Shown: positions 35,414-44,964 of the stretch, piece after piece | How positions within the stretch are numbered: the first letter of the stretch is position 1 | Layout: each line of letters starts with the position of its first letter | DNA from: Campylobacter sputorum | Lineage (GTDB): Bacteria > Campylobacterota > Campylobacteria > Campylobacterales > Campylobacteraceae | Reading direction: 5' to 3' | NCBI RefSeq assembly: GCF_002220775.1 | Contig: NZ_CP019685.1 | Span: forward strand, 434,001-498,000 | Length of the DNA: 64,000 nt | Program-made: the position numbers and the translations under genes | Notes under the pieces: model-generated | The model's database searches: none | The model's input: the letters and a program-made list of their open reading frames with translations, nothing else | Told to the model about the DNA's origin: nothing

Positions 35414-36078
35414 AAAGTTTGTATTTTTAAGCTCGCACCACCAACTAAAACACCGCTGCAGTTTTTTACATCTAAAATACTTTTTATATTTTCTTTTTTT
35501 ACGCTTCCGCCATAAAGTAAAGGAGCTTTTGTGTTTGTAGATATAAAATCAAGTATATTTTTTATATCGTTTATACTCGGTATTTTACCGCTTCCTATCG
35601 CCCAAATTGGTTCATAAGCTATGATTAAATTTGAATAGTTTAAATCAATACTACTTAGTTGTTTTTCTAAAAATTTTTCGGTTTTTTTATCTTCATAAAT
35701 TTCTAAACTTTCGCCTATGCAATAAATTATTTTAAATTTATTTTTCATAGCAAAATTAAATTTATCTTTTAATAAACTATCATTTTCTTTTAGTATTGTG
35801 CGTCTTTCTGAATGTCCTATCAAAACCGTATTTATGCCAAATTCATCAAGTTGTTCTTTGCCTATTTCTCCTGTATAAGCACCATTTTCGCAAGGATAAA
35901 AATTTTGTGCGCCTTGCGTGAAATGTAAATTTTCATTTTTTAAAAATGACGATGAAGTTGGAAAAACCATTATTTCATCATCTATTTTTGAATTTATTAT
36001 AATATCATTTAGCTCATTAGCATATTTATAAAAACTTTCTCTTGTATGATTGCATTTGAAATTTGCAGCATATATCAA
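35395..36078 (-). CDS. tpiA: Triosephosphate isomerase
   Basis: 227 aa, shorter than the common 250 but usual in epsilonproteobacteria. Catalytic set: N6 and K8 (ANFKCNH), H89 (IGHSERR) and E156 ([12 protein letters not shown]); phosphate loop LYGGSVK and GVLVGGASL. Interconverts dihydroxyacetone phosphate and glyceraldehyde 3-phosphate. It overlaps pgk by 4 nt. Campylobacter generally lacks a complete glycolysis, so the operon probably serves gluconeogenesis. Confidence 0.97.
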   Translation of the reverse strand: MIYAANFKCNHTRESFYKYANELNDIIINSKIDDEIMVFPTSSSFLKNENLHFTQGAQNFYPCENGAYTGEIGKEQLDEFGINTVLIGHSERRTILKENDSLLKDKFNFAMKNKFKIIYCIGESLEIYEDKKTEKFLEKQLSSIDLNYSNLIIAYEPIWAIGSGKIPSINDIKNILDFISTNTKAPLLYGGSVKKENIKSILDVKNCSGVLVGGASLKIQTFCELFV

Positions 36079-37283
36079 TCTTCATCCTTTTTTCTAAGCG
36101 GTTTTACTCCAGGAAGTTCTTTGCCTTCTATTAACTCCAAACTTGCTCCACCGCCAGTTGAGATAAATGTTATTTCATCTGCATTTCCAGAACGCTCTAC
36201 AACATCAGCCGTATCTCCGCCACCAACTATGGTTGTAGCATGACTTTCTGCTATAGCATGACTTATTCTTAAGCTTCCTTTAGCAAATTTATCTATCTCA
36301 AACACACCCATTGGTCCATTCCACCATATGGTTTGAGCATCTTCTAGGGCTTCTCTGAAAAGTACAACACTAGCAGGTCCTATATCAAGCCCCATCCAAC
36401 CAGATGGAATTTCTTGTGTTGTAACATATTTCATAACTGTGTCTTGAGAACAAATTGGTGCTGCTATGGTGTCGATTGGAAGATAAATTTTTACGCCAAG
36501 TTCTTTGCCTTTTCTTAATATTTTTAGTGATTCTTCTATCAAATCCTCTTCTAAGAGAGAATTTCCTATATTATAACCTATTGCCTTTAGAAAAGTAAAA
36601 GCCATTCCACCACCAATTATAAGCTTATCAATTCGAGGAAGTAGATTTGTAAGTGCTTGTAGTTTTCCGCTAACTTTACTTCCGCCAACTACAGCAACAA
36701 ATGGACGAGCTGGTCTTTTGATAAGATTTTGTGCAAAAGTTATCTCTTTTATCAGCAAAAATCCTGCGGCTTTGTGTTCATCATCATAAAATTTAGTTAT
36801 AGCCTCAACACTACAATGGGCTCTATGGCAAACTCCAAATGCGTCATTTATAAAAAATTCTCCAAATTTACAAAGCTCTTTTGCTAAATTTTCATCATTT
36901 TTTGTTTCGCCTTTTTCAAAGCGTAAATTTTCAAGAAGAAGAATTTCTCCATCTTTTAAATTTTCAAATTTTTCTTTTGCGTCATTTCCTATTATGTCTT
37001 TTGCAAAAACGATATCTTTTTTCATAAGAGTTGATAATCTTTTTGCAACAGGTTCTAGTGAGAATTTTTCCTCATATCCATTTTTAGGGCGACCTAAATG
37101 ACTTGCTAAAACTATTTTACAACCTTCATCTAAGCAGTATTTTATAGTTGGCAGAGCTGAGCGAATTCGTCTATCATCTGTAATATTGAAAAACTCATCC
37201 ATTGGCGTGTTAAAATCACATCTTATAAAAACACTGCTACCTTTTTTTAACTTTAAGTCTTTTATAGAAAGCAAATCTTCCAT
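36075..37283 (-). CDS. pgk: Phosphoglycerate kinase
   Basis: 402 aa. N-terminal substrate motif [31 protein letters not shown] and the C-terminal nucleotide motif [26 protein letters not shown]. Interconverts 1,3-bisphosphoglycerate and 3-phosphoglycerate with ADP/ATP. The ATG overlaps the gap stop region by one base and tpiA follows with a 4-nt overlap, giving a tight gap-pgk-tpiA operon. The order is the same in C. jejuni (Cj1403c-Cj1401c). Confidence 0.98.
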   Translation of the reverse strand: MEDLLSIKDLKLKKGSSVFIRCDFNTPMDEFFNITDDRRIRSALPTIKYCLDEGCKIVLASHLGRPKNGYEEKFSLEPVAKRLSTLMKKDIVFAKDIIGNDAKEKFENLKDGEILLLENLRFEKGETKNDENLAKELCKFGEFFINDAFGVCHRAHCSVEAITKFYDDEHKAAGFLLIKEITFAQNLIKRPARPFVAVVGGSKVSGKLQALTNLLPRIDKLIIGGGMAFTFLKAIGYNIGNSLLEEDLIEESLKILRKGKELGVKIYLPIDTIAAPICSQDTVMKYVTTQEIPSGWMGLDIGPASVVLFREALEDAQTIWWNGPMGVFEIDKFAKGSLRISHAIAESHATTIVGGGDTADVVERSGNADEITFISTGGGASLELIEGKELPGVKPLRKKDED

Positions 37284-38293
37284 TATTTATTTCCTTTTTT
37301 TGCAGCATAAATTGCCAAATCTATAAGTCTTTGTGAGTATCCCCATTCATTATCATACCAAGCCATCACTTTTAGCATGTCTCCATCTATAATTTGTGTT
37401 AAATCTTTTGCAACTATGCTTGAATACGGACAAGTTGTAAAATCACTTGAAACTTTGTTGTCTTTATCAACTAACAAAATTCCTTTCATGGGTCCTTTTG
37501 CATACTCTTCAAAAGCTGCATTTACATCATCTGCTGTAACTTTTTTAGAAAGTAATACGCTTAAATCAACCATAGAAACATTTGGAACTGGTACTCTTAG
37601 TGCAAGACCATGCATTTTTCCTTTTAAATTTGGTAAAACTAAGGAGATTGCTTTTGCAGCACCTGTTGTAGTTGGGATGATATTTGTTGCCCCAGCTCTG
37701 CTTTTTCTATAATCTTTCCCTTTTACATCTAGTAAATTTTGACTTGCTGTATAAGCGTGAGTTGTCGTCATCAAACCTTTTACTATTCCAAATTTCTCAT
37801 CTATAACTTTTGCAATAGGTGCTAAGCAGTTTGTTGTGCAACTTGCGTTTGAAATGATTTTTTCACCGCCATATTTTTCTTCATTTACTCCCATTACAAA
37901 AGTTGGAGTATTATCTTTTGCAGGTGCTGACATAACGACTAAATTTATCCCATTATCTATATAAACTTGGCATTTTTCTTGTGTTAAAAAAGCTCCAGTA
38001 CATTCTAAAACCGCGTCTACTCCATAGCTTTTAAAATCTAATTCTTTTGGATCGCGTGTTGAATAAACTTGTATTTTTTTGCCATCAACTGATATTGTGT
38101 GATCATCTATAACTTCTACTAATTTATTAAATTCTCTATGGACTGTGTCATATTGTAGTAAGTATCTTGTAATATCTCTAGAGGTAGCTGTATCATTTAT
38201 GGCTACAAGTTCGACATCATCTCTATTTAAAGCTATTCTTGCAGCACATCTGCCAATTCTTCCAAAACCATTTATAGCAATTTTTACTGACAT
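37283..38293 (-). CDS. gap: Glyceraldehyde-3-phosphate dehydrogenase
   Basis: 336 aa. Rossmann start [10 protein letters not shown]34 in AINDT favours NAD; catalytic C152 in [13 protein letters not shown] and histidine in TTTHAYT; C-terminal [11 protein letters not shown]. First gene of the minus-strand operon. The 60-bp region to divergent nadD must hold both promoters; TATAATAG-like sequence near 38310-38320 could serve one of them. Confidence 0.98.
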   Translation of the reverse strand: MSVKIAINGFGRIGRCAARIALNRDDVELVAINDTATSRDITRYLLQYDTVHREFNKLVEVIDDHTISVDGKKIQVYSTRDPKELDFKSYGVDAVLECTGAFLTQEKCQVYIDNGINLVVMSAPAKDNTPTFVMGVNEEKYGGEKIISNASCTTNCLAPIAKVIDEKFGIVKGLMTTTHAYTASQNLLDVKGKDYRKSRAGATNIIPTTTGAAKAISLVLPNLKGKMHGLALRVPVPNVSMVDLSVLLSKKVTADDVNAAFEEYAKGPMKGILLVDKDNKVSSDFTTCPYSSIVAKDLTQIIDGDMLKVMAWYDNEWGYSQRLIDLAIYAAKKGNK

Positions 38294-38354
38294 TTTGTTC
38301 CTTTTTGGTTATAATAGCGTAAATTTTACAAAAAATAAGGTTAAAAAAGGTTAA

Positions 38355-38894
38355 ATGAATATAGCTTTTTTTGGTGGTAGTTTTGATCCACCGCATTTTG
38401 GACATGACAGCATTGTAAAAATGGCTTTGCAAACGCTTGATATTGATAAATTTATAATAATGCCAACTTTTATAAGTGCTTTTAAAAATGAGTTTAATGC
38501 TCCTCCTAAACTTAGATATGAGTGGGCTAAGAAGCTTTGGGGAAATTTACCTAAAGTGATAATAAGTGATTTTGAGATAAATCAAAATAGACCAGTTCCA
38601 ACTATACAAAGCGTAAAATATATGTATAAAATTTATAATATAAATACTTTTTATCTCATAGTTGGGGCTGATCATTTGGCAACACTAGAAAAATGGCATC
38701 ATTTTGATGAACTATGCAAAATGGTAACATTTATAATAGCTTCAAGAGATCACATCAATATACCTAACGAGTTGAAAAAATTTGATATAAATGTTAATAT
38801 TTCATCTTCGCAAATTAGAACAAATCTTGAAGATGAAAAAATACCTGAAATTATCAAAGATGAAGTTATTAAATTTTACCAAGGAAAGAGATGA
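38355..38894 (+). CDS. nadD: Nicotinate-nucleotide adenylyltransferase
   Basis: 179 aa. Makes deamido-NAD from NaMN and ATP. GGSFDPPHFGH is the adenylyltransferase HxGH-type motif at residues 7-17 and ISSSQIRTNL the C-terminal ISxTxxR-like motif. The start ATG 38355 gives the normal N-terminus MNIAFFGGSF. The stop overlaps rsfS by 4 nt. Confidence 0.96.
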   Translation: MNIAFFGGSFDPPHFGHDSIVKMALQTLDIDKFIIMPTFISAFKNEFNAPPKLRYEWAKKLWGNLPKVIISDFEINQNRPVPTIQSVKYMYKIYNINTFYLIVGADHLATLEKWHHFDELCKMVTFIIASRDHINIPNELKKFDINVNISSSQIRTNLEDEKIPEIIKDEVIKFYQGKR

Positions 38895-39226
38895 ATCAAA
38901 GAATAGAAAATATAATCAAAATTTTAGACGAAAAAAAGGCTGAAGAAATTCAGTTTTTTGATATGAGTAAAGATGAGTATTTTGTAGATTATGTAATCAT
39001 AGCTACAACACTAGGCGCTAAACACTCTTTAGCTCTCATAGATGAGTTAAAAAATCAACTAAAACCACTTAAAGAAGAGTTTTTAAATGTGGAAATTTCA
39101 GATGAATGGAGCGTTATAGATTTAGGAGATATAGTAATTCACCTTTTTGATCCAGCTTATAGAGCAAAATACAATATAGAAGAGCTTTTAGAACAGATTA
39201 AAGAAATGAAAGAAAAAGCTATTTAA
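38891..39226 (+). CDS. rsfS: Ribosomal silencing factor RsfS
   Basis: 111 aa. Binds uL14 and blocks subunit joining in starvation. Family pattern: DMSKDEYFVDYVIIATTLGA, DEWSVIDLGDIVIHLF and the Y-based end RAKYNIEELL. It is coupled to nadD (ATGA overlap), a widely conserved pairing. It converges on the UbiB-like gene with a 4-nt overlap. Confidence 0.95.
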   Translation: MNQRIENIIKILDEKKAEEIQFFDMSKDEYFVDYVIIATTLGAKHSLALIDELKNQLKPLKEEFLNVEISDEWSVIDLGDIVIHLFDPAYRAKYNIEELLEQIKEMKEKAI

Positions 39227-40755
39227 GACTTTCTATAAAGCAGTTTTATAAATCCTAATATTAAAAATATAGTGGCAATTAAAGCATAGTTTTTATCAAA
39301 AATAATTAAAAAAAATGCCGTAATTATAAAAATAAATCCTATTAAAATAGAATTTATTGTTTCGGCTATGGCTTTTTTAAAATAACTTAGTTGCTGTTTT
39401 GATATGTTTATTTCAAGCTCTCCATAGCTTAGCTTTTGTAGGCTATTTTTTGCGTTATGTATGGTTTGTGGAATGCTTTGTATCTCATCCATTGCAAACT
39501 CAACAAATGTATCCTTTTTGGTATAAGCTCTTGGTATATTTTTAACTAAAATCGGCAAAATATCCTTAATACCATTAAAATTTTCTATATAACTTGTTCC
39601 AAGACCTTCTATGATAGCACTTACTCTTAAAATATAAATTGCTTCCATTGGAAATTTAAATGGAAATTTCCTAGTGCTTTGCATTACTTCATTTGCCAAA
39701 TCTTGCATATTTGAGCTACTTAGAGCGTTATTTGAAAAGATTTCAAAAATTCTTTCAACAAATTCAGCCAATAAAATATCTGGTGTTTCGTAAGCACTTA
39801 TCCCAAGTTTTTTTGAAGCGGCTATGTATTTGATATAATCCCCTTCATTTGCGGCTTTAAGTAAAGATATAATGGCAAGTCTTGTATCATTTGGAACCAT
39901 TTTTATCATACCATAATCAAGCAATATTATCTCGGAATTTTTATTTATAAGCACATTTCCAGGATGTGGATCAGCGTGAAAATATCCATTTATGAGCATT
40001 TGCTCGACATAAAACATAACTAAATCATTTATAATCTTATTTATATTTATGTTGTGTTTTTTTATATTCTGTATATCATCAAACCTAAAACCTTCTTCAT
40101 AACTCATTGTTAGCATATCGTCGTTACAATATTCTTTATATGTTTTGGGAAATTTAATATTGCAATTTTTATAAATTTGTGAAAATTTTTCTAAATTTTT
40201 AAATTCCTCATTCATACTAATTTCTCTTAATATAGTTGATGAAAATTCAGAAATTACAGCCTCTATAGAATGTTTTGTGTAATGAGAAAAAAGCGGAGAA
40301 AATATATGGCTTAGAAAAGAAATAATCTGAATATCGCAAACCACCATCTCTTTTATGTTATATCTTCTTAATTTTACTGCAACTTTTGTGCCATCTTCAA
40401 GATAAGCTTCGTGAACTTGTCCTATAGAAGCAGACGCTATAGGGGTTTTGTTAAATTTAGTAAAAATACCATCTTTATATATTTTTTTAAAATCACTTTC
40501 GCTCATTGGAGGAAGTAAATCGTGAATCTTTTTTAACTCTTCTAAATATTTTGGGGAGAAAAAATCACTTCTAGTTGCTAGAACTTGGGCTAGTTTTATA
40601 AAACTTGCACCAAGCGAGTTTATGTGTGTTGAAATTTGATTTGCTTTTAAAGGTTTAATTAGGAAAAAAGATTTTTTCTTTCTAATTAAAAGAAAAAATG
40701 TGAGTAATAAGCGAAAAATTTTCCAAATTCTTAATGGATTATAAAATTTTATCAT
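39223..40755 (-). CDS. ubiB: UbiB/AarF (ABC1) atypical kinase family protein
   Basis: 510 aa. Atypical kinase-like fold: SFIKLAQVLATRSDF (the KxGQ element, here KLAQ with A for G), IASASIGQVHEA (A-rich loop), VAVKLRR (lysine), YFHADPHPGNVLI and LLDYGMIKM (metal site). Two TMs at the C-terminus (about residues 465-505). UbiB proteins support quinone synthesis or lipid handling through ATPase activity. Campylobacter uses menaquinones, so a role in ubiquinone synthesis is unlikely and a different lipid client is implied. It overlaps the small helical gene upstream by 17 nt. Confidence 0.88.
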   Translation of the reverse strand: MIKFYNPLRIWKIFRLLLTFFLLIRKKKSFFLIKPLKANQISTHINSLGASFIKLAQVLATRSDFFSPKYLEELKKIHDLLPPMSESDFKKIYKDGIFTKFNKTPIASASIGQVHEAYLEDGTKVAVKLRRYNIKEMVVCDIQIISFLSHIFSPLFSHYTKHSIEAVISEFSSTILREISMNEEFKNLEKFSQIYKNCNIKFPKTYKEYCNDDMLTMSYEEGFRFDDIQNIKKHNININKIINDLVMFYVEQMLINGYFHADPHPGNVLINKNSEIILLDYGMIKMVPNDTRLAIISLLKAANEGDYIKYIAASKKLGISAYETPDILLAEFVERIFEIFSNNALSSSNMQDLANEVMQSTRKFPFKFPMEAIYILRVSAIIEGLGTSYIENFNGIKDILPILVKNIPRAYTKKDTFVEFAMDEIQSIPQTIHNAKNSLQKLSYGELEINISKQQLSYFKKAIAETINSILIGFIFIITAFFLIIFDKNYALIATIFLILGFIKLLYRKS

Positions 40756-41014
40756 CTATCTTTTTTTCTAATTTTGATATGTCTTCTTTTGTTGCCAAAT
40801 TTAAATCTTTTATAATGTCTTTTAAAACATCTTTTAAAATTTGCATATGTCTTTCATGCTCATCCTCCCCTTTTTCATATAGACTTTTTAGAAAAGCTTT
40901 GCTGTCCTCTTTGCTTAATTTACCTTTTTGTTCCAAAGCATCTAGTTCTTTTTGAATTTTATCTTTTGTTGCTAAAAAGCCGCCAAGTCCTATATAAAGT
41001 ATATCTTTTAGCAT
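40739..41014 (-). CDS. Small phasin-like helical protein paired with UbiB
   Basis: 91 aa. Begins MLKDILYIGLGGFLATKDKI, a short hydrophobic turn, then nearly all charged helix ending in a coiled coil (LATKEDISKLEKKIDDKIL). The pattern is that of PhaF/PhaI phasin-like proteins (residues KLSKEDSKAFLKSLYEKGE resemble the usual G.LS..E......L..KG). It overlaps the UbiB-like gene by 17 nt. No polyhydroxyalkanoate genes are seen, so the name is structural only; a regulatory or adaptor role for the kinase is an inference. The 246 bp upstream hold no gene. Confidence 0.7.
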   Translation of the reverse strand: MLKDILYIGLGGFLATKDKIQKELDALEQKGKLSKEDSKAFLKSLYEKGEDEHERHMQILKDVLKDIIKDLNLATKEDISKLEKKIDDKIL

Positions 41015-41260
41015 AGTTTACCCCTAAATTTTAATTTATACTATTGATTATATCATAAAAGCAATAATCAAATTTTTAAAATATAAATACTATGAATTTT
41101 AGAAAATGGCGTTTTTATTGGGTTTGAAAAGATAGTAAAATATTGTTTTTTGTTTTTATAAAATTATAAATCAATAAAAATTTAGCGGATTATTTGTGTT
41201 AATCATTTTATCAAAATATTTTAGGTAAAATTTAAGAATAATAATTTTTAAGGACAACAA

Positions 41261-44017
41261 GTGGCAGATTTTTACAACCCAAAAGAGATTGAAGATAAAT
41301 TTTATAAAATTTGTGAAGAACGCGGATATTTTGAGATAGATGGAAACAAAAGCATTCAAGAAGATGATAAGACATTTTGCATAATGATGCCACCACCAAA
41401 TGTTACAGGAGTGCTTCATATCGGACACGCACTAACATTTACGCTACAAGATATAATGACTCGTTACAAAAGAATGGATGGCTATAAAACGTTATATCAA
41501 CCAGGTATGGATCATGCAGGAATCGCAACTCAAAATGTAGTTGAAAAGCGTCTTTTAGAGCGTGGTATTACAAAAGAAGAACTTGGGCGTGAGAAATTCC
41601 TAGATGAAGTGTGGAAATGGAAAGAACAAAGCGGTGGTACTATATTAAAGCAAATGCGAAAACTAGGCATTACTCCAGCTTGGTCTAGACTTCGTTTTAC
41701 AATGGATGATGGCTTAAAAAGTGCTGTAAAAAAAGCCTTTGTAAATTTATATAACGCTGGACTTATCGTTCGTGGAAATTATATGGTAAATTGGTGCACA
41801 CACGATGGTGCATTAAGTGATGTGGAAGTTGAGCACAAAGAAAACGCTGGAAAGCTTTATTATTTAAGATACTATTTATCTGATTTTGTTAATTTACCAG
41901 ATGATAATAAGGCGAAGTATCGTGCGTTAGATTTGGAAAATTCGAGCGAAGAACAAATAAGATGCACTAATAGTCAGTGCAGTTCAAGTGAGAATTTTTC
42001 AAAGATGGCGTGTGAGACAAGCGGTTATGTAGTAGTTGCTACTACTCGCCCTGAGACATTCTTTGGTGATACTGCTGTGATGGTAAACCCAAACGATGAG
42101 CGTTACAAGCATTTAATAGGCAAAAAGGTGATTTTACCGATCATTAACCGCGAAGTTGAGATAATAGCTGATGAGTATGTAGATATGAGCTTTGGAACTG
42201 GCGTTGTAAAGGTAACTCCAGCTCATGATCAAAATGACTATGAAGTTGGAAATCGCCATAATTTAGAATTTATAACTATCTTTGATGAAAAAGGAATTTT
42301 AAATGATGAGTGTGGTGAATTTAAAGGCTTAGAGCGACTTGAAGCAAGAGATAAGGTTGTTGAAAAACTTCATAATTTAGGAAATATAGAAAAAATAGAA
42401 GATTATACAAATCAAGTTGGGTATTGTTATCGCTGTAAAAATGTTGTTGAGCCTTACATTTCAAAACAATGGTTTGTTAAAAGTGATATCGCAAAAGAGG
42501 CTATAAAGGCTGTAAATGATGGTAAAGCAGAGTTTTTTCCAGCTCATTGGATAAATAGCTTTAATGCGTGGATGAGAGAGCTAAAAGACTGGTGCATTTC
42601 AAGGCAGCTTTGGTGGGGACATCAAATCCCTGTGTTTTACTGCGATGAATGTGGCCATGAGTGGGCTAGCGAAGAAGATATGCCAAAATGTTGTCCAAAA
42701 TGTGGCAAAAATCACTTTCATCAAGACCCTGATGTGCTTGATACTTGGTTTAGTAGCGGGCTTTGGCCGTTTTCAACCCTTGGCTGGGGAAATGGCGAAG
42801 CATATAAAGATGAAAAATGGTTTAAAAGCGACTTAGATGATTTTTATCCAAATACAATGCTAATAACTGGTTTTGATATACTCTTTTTTTGGGTTGCAAG
42901 AATGATGTTTCAAAGCCAAAACGCTTTGGGAAAATTGCCATTTAAAGACATCTACTTACACGCTTTAGTTAAAACTGCTGATGGCTCAAAAATGAGTAAA
43001 AGTAGTGGAAATGTTATAGATCCACTTGAAAAAATAGATGAGTATAGTGCTGATATTTTACGCTTTACACTCGCACTTCTTTGCGTTCAAGGGCGTGATA
43101 TCAGGCTTAGCGAAGAAAAAATGGTGCTAGTTAGAAATTTTACAAACAAACTTTATAACGCTCATAAATATTTACTAATGAATGCTTCTAAATTCCCTGA
43201 TTTAAATGAGTGTGATATAAAAACTAAACTCGGTTTGTATTTACATAGTCGCTTTAAAGTTTGTGTAAATGAAGTTCGCACAAATTTAGATACTTATAGA
43301 TTTAACGATGCGGCAAATACGATTTATAAATTTTTATGGGATGAGTTTTGCGATTGGGGCATTGAGTTAAGCAAGGCTGAAAAAGAAAGCGTTATAGAAC
43401 TTGGAGCGATTTTTAAAGAAGCGATGAAGTTACTTAGTCCATTTATGCCATTTTTAAGTGAGTATTTATATCATGAATTAAGTGGTTCAAATTTAGAAAA
43501 TTCTAAATCCATAATAGTCTCAAACTATCCTAAAATTTCAAAAAATGATGAAGAGATAGAAAAACTTTTTAGTATTTTAATAGAAGCTGTTATTTCTATA
43601 CGTCGCGCAAAAGCTGTGATTGATTTAGGAAATGCAAAAATTCCACTTGCTTATGTAAAGTTAAATGGAGATATCGATTTAAATGATGCTATAAAATTTA
43701 TAAAACTTTTATCAAAATGCGAAGATGTTAAATTTACAGATTCTAAGATAGAAAATTCTATTACTGATGTAAGCGAGAATTTAAGCACATTTGTGCCACT
43801 AAGTGGCGTTGATACAAGTGAGTTTGTAAAACGACTTAATGCTCAAAAAACCAAACTTGTTAAAGAAATTTCAAAGCTAGAAAATATGCTTAGTAATGAA
43901 AATTTTATCAAAAATGCACCAGCACAAGTAATTCAAACGAATAAAGATGGCTTAAATTTAGCAAAAGAACAGCTTAGTAAAATTGAAGCTGAAATTAAAA
44001 ACTTGGGAAATAAATGA
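41261..44017 (+). CDS. valS: Valyl-tRNA synthetase
   Basis: 918 aa class I synthetase. PPPNVTGVLHIGHA (HIGH), MDHAGIATQ, editing domain from about residue 195 (ATTRPETFFGD, DQNDYEVG), SKQWFVK, a CxxC-type zinc knuckle (CDECGHEW, CCPKCGKNH), KMSKSSGN and a C-terminal coiled coil. An unusual insert of about 45 residues (about 208-254) splits the start of the editing domain. The start is GTG 41261 with AAGGA 6 nt upstream. A GGTAAAAT box at about 41223-41230 may be its promoter. The stop overlaps the next gene by 4 nt. Confidence 0.97.
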   Translation: MADFYNPKEIEDKFYKICEERGYFEIDGNKSIQEDDKTFCIMMPPPNVTGVLHIGHALTFTLQDIMTRYKRMDGYKTLYQPGMDHAGIATQNVVEKRLLERGITKEELGREKFLDEVWKWKEQSGGTILKQMRKLGITPAWSRLRFTMDDGLKSAVKKAFVNLYNAGLIVRGNYMVNWCTHDGALSDVEVEHKENAGKLYYLRYYLSDFVNLPDDNKAKYRALDLENSSEEQIRCTNSQCSSSENFSKMACETSGYVVVATTRPETFFGDTAVMVNPNDERYKHLIGKKVILPIINREVEIIADEYVDMSFGTGVVKVTPAHDQNDYEVGNRHNLEFITIFDEKGILNDECGEFKGLERLEARDKVVEKLHNLGNIEKIEDYTNQVGYCYRCKNVVEPYISKQWFVKSDIAKEAIKAVNDGKAEFFPAHWINSFNAWMRELKDWCISRQLWWGHQIPVFYCDECGHEWASEEDMPKCCPKCGKNHFHQDPDVLDTWFSSGLWPFSTLGWGNGEAYKDEKWFKSDLDDFYPNTMLITGFDILFFWVARMMFQSQNALGKLPFKDIYLHALVKTADGSKMSKSSGNVIDPLEKIDEYSADILRFTLALLCVQGRDIRLSEEKMVLVRNFTNKLYNAHKYLLMNASKFPDLNECDIKTKLGLYLHSRFKVCVNEVRTNLDTYRFNDAANTIYKFLWDEFCDWGIELSKAEKESVIELGAIFKEAMKLLSPFMPFLSEYLYHELSGSNLENSKSIIVSNYPKISKNDEEIEKLFSILIEAVISIRRAKAVIDLGNAKIPLAYVKLNGDIDLNDAIKFIKLLSKCEDVKFTDSKIENSITDVSENLSTFVPLSGVDTSEFVKRLNAQKTKLVKEISKLENMLSNENFIKNAPAQVIQTNKDGLNLAKEQLSKIEAEIKNLGNK

Positions 44018-44538
44018 AAAATATTACCTTAAAGATTTTAGAATTATTATATCTTTTAATGGCTATTTCGCCTATTTTAATTATATATTTGATAAAAAAT
44101 AATTATATTTATTTTTCTATTGTTATTTGTATAATAGCCTATATTTTTTCAAATTTATTTATCTATATAAAAACAAAAGAAGAAGCTAATGAAACGAGTG
44201 GTTTGTGTAATTTGGTTGAAATAGCTGAACCTAAATTTATACCTATTTATATTGCATATTTTGTTGTATCTTTGAGCATTGAGGCAAATAATTGGGAAAT
44301 GTTTTGGCTTATTTATTTTATTATTATACTTCTTATTTGTAGATGCAAATTTATATTTTTTAATCCTTTTGTATTGCTAAAATGGTCATTTTATGAAGCT
44401 CAAATAGAAAATAACAATAAAGCAAGCTATAAAATTTTTATAATTTCTAAAAATAATATAAAAAATATAGATAAAATACCAAATTTAATTAGATTTAGCT
44501 GTTCTTTAAAAACACAAAAAAATTATAGTTTTAAATGA
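44014..44538 (+). CDS. Four-TM membrane protein, possibly KwaA-like (Kiwa remnant)
   Basis: 174 aa. TMs at about 7-28, 32-53, 76-93 and 98-120, then a short cytoplasmic tail with FFNPFVLLKWSFYEAQI and KIFIISKNNIKNIDKI. Size, four TMs, this NP-x-LL-type segment and the DUF4868-like piece downstream recall KwaA of the Kiwa anti-phage system, but this rests on memory of the family and is unproven. ATG overlaps the valS stop (ATGA). The frame ends shortly after an A7 run (44516-44522), beyond which the next frame continues without a start; the two pieces may be one gene split by a frameshift or two genes joined by a deletion. Confidence 0.4.
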   Translation: MKNITLKILELLYLLMAISPILIIYLIKNNYIYFSIVICIIAYIFSNLFIYIKTKEEANETSGLCNLVEIAEPKFIPIYIAYFVVSLSIEANNWEMFWLIYFIIILLICRCKFIFFNPFVLLKWSFYEAQIENNNKASYKIFIISKNNIKNIDKIPNLIRFSCSLKTQKNYSFK

Positions 44539-44959
44539 TAGAACTGATGTTATGTTTGATGGAAAAAAGGTATTTTTTACAGATTTTACTCATTTAGAGA
44601 AAATTTTTCCAAATTTAGGAAAATATTATAGAAAAGCTGAAGAGAAAGATTTAGAAAATCTAAAAAGTAGTGATGGTATTAATTTTTCAGATGAACTTAA
44701 ATTAGAAAAAATCAATAAAACAAATTTAAAAAAACTAGCTCAGATTTGTGATAATTTAGAGAAATTTAAAAATAATTTTAATATGTATAGAGAATATATT
44801 ATAAATTATTTTCCAGATAATAAAAATTTTGAAAATAATAATTTTAACATTAAAAGTAATGATGATATAAAATTATTGCATAACATTATTTTTGAAAAAT
44901 ATTATACAGCGCAGATTTACGCAGAGCAAAGAATTGTAAATTCATTCAGAAAAATATGA
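44519..44959 (+). pseudogene. C-terminal fragment resembling DUF4868/KwaB
   Basis: An open frame without a proper start, from the A7 run to 44959 (an internal ATG lies at 44552). It reads IIVLNDRTDVMFDGKKVFFT, then DFTHLEKIFPNL, then a helical stretch (NLKKLAQICDNLEKFKNN), and ends with IKSNDDIKLLHNIIFEKYY. The order strand-turn-strand, F-x-x-IF, and the late DDIKLL...Y segment look like the C-terminal half of DUF4868 proteins (KwaB). If so, the N-terminal half is deleted. Other family assignments are possible. Confidence 0.4.
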
Positions 44960-44964
44960 TAAAA

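Noticed and set aside
41961-41982. Terminator inside valS
   Set aside because: The short palindrome has no T run and the frame continues normally through it.
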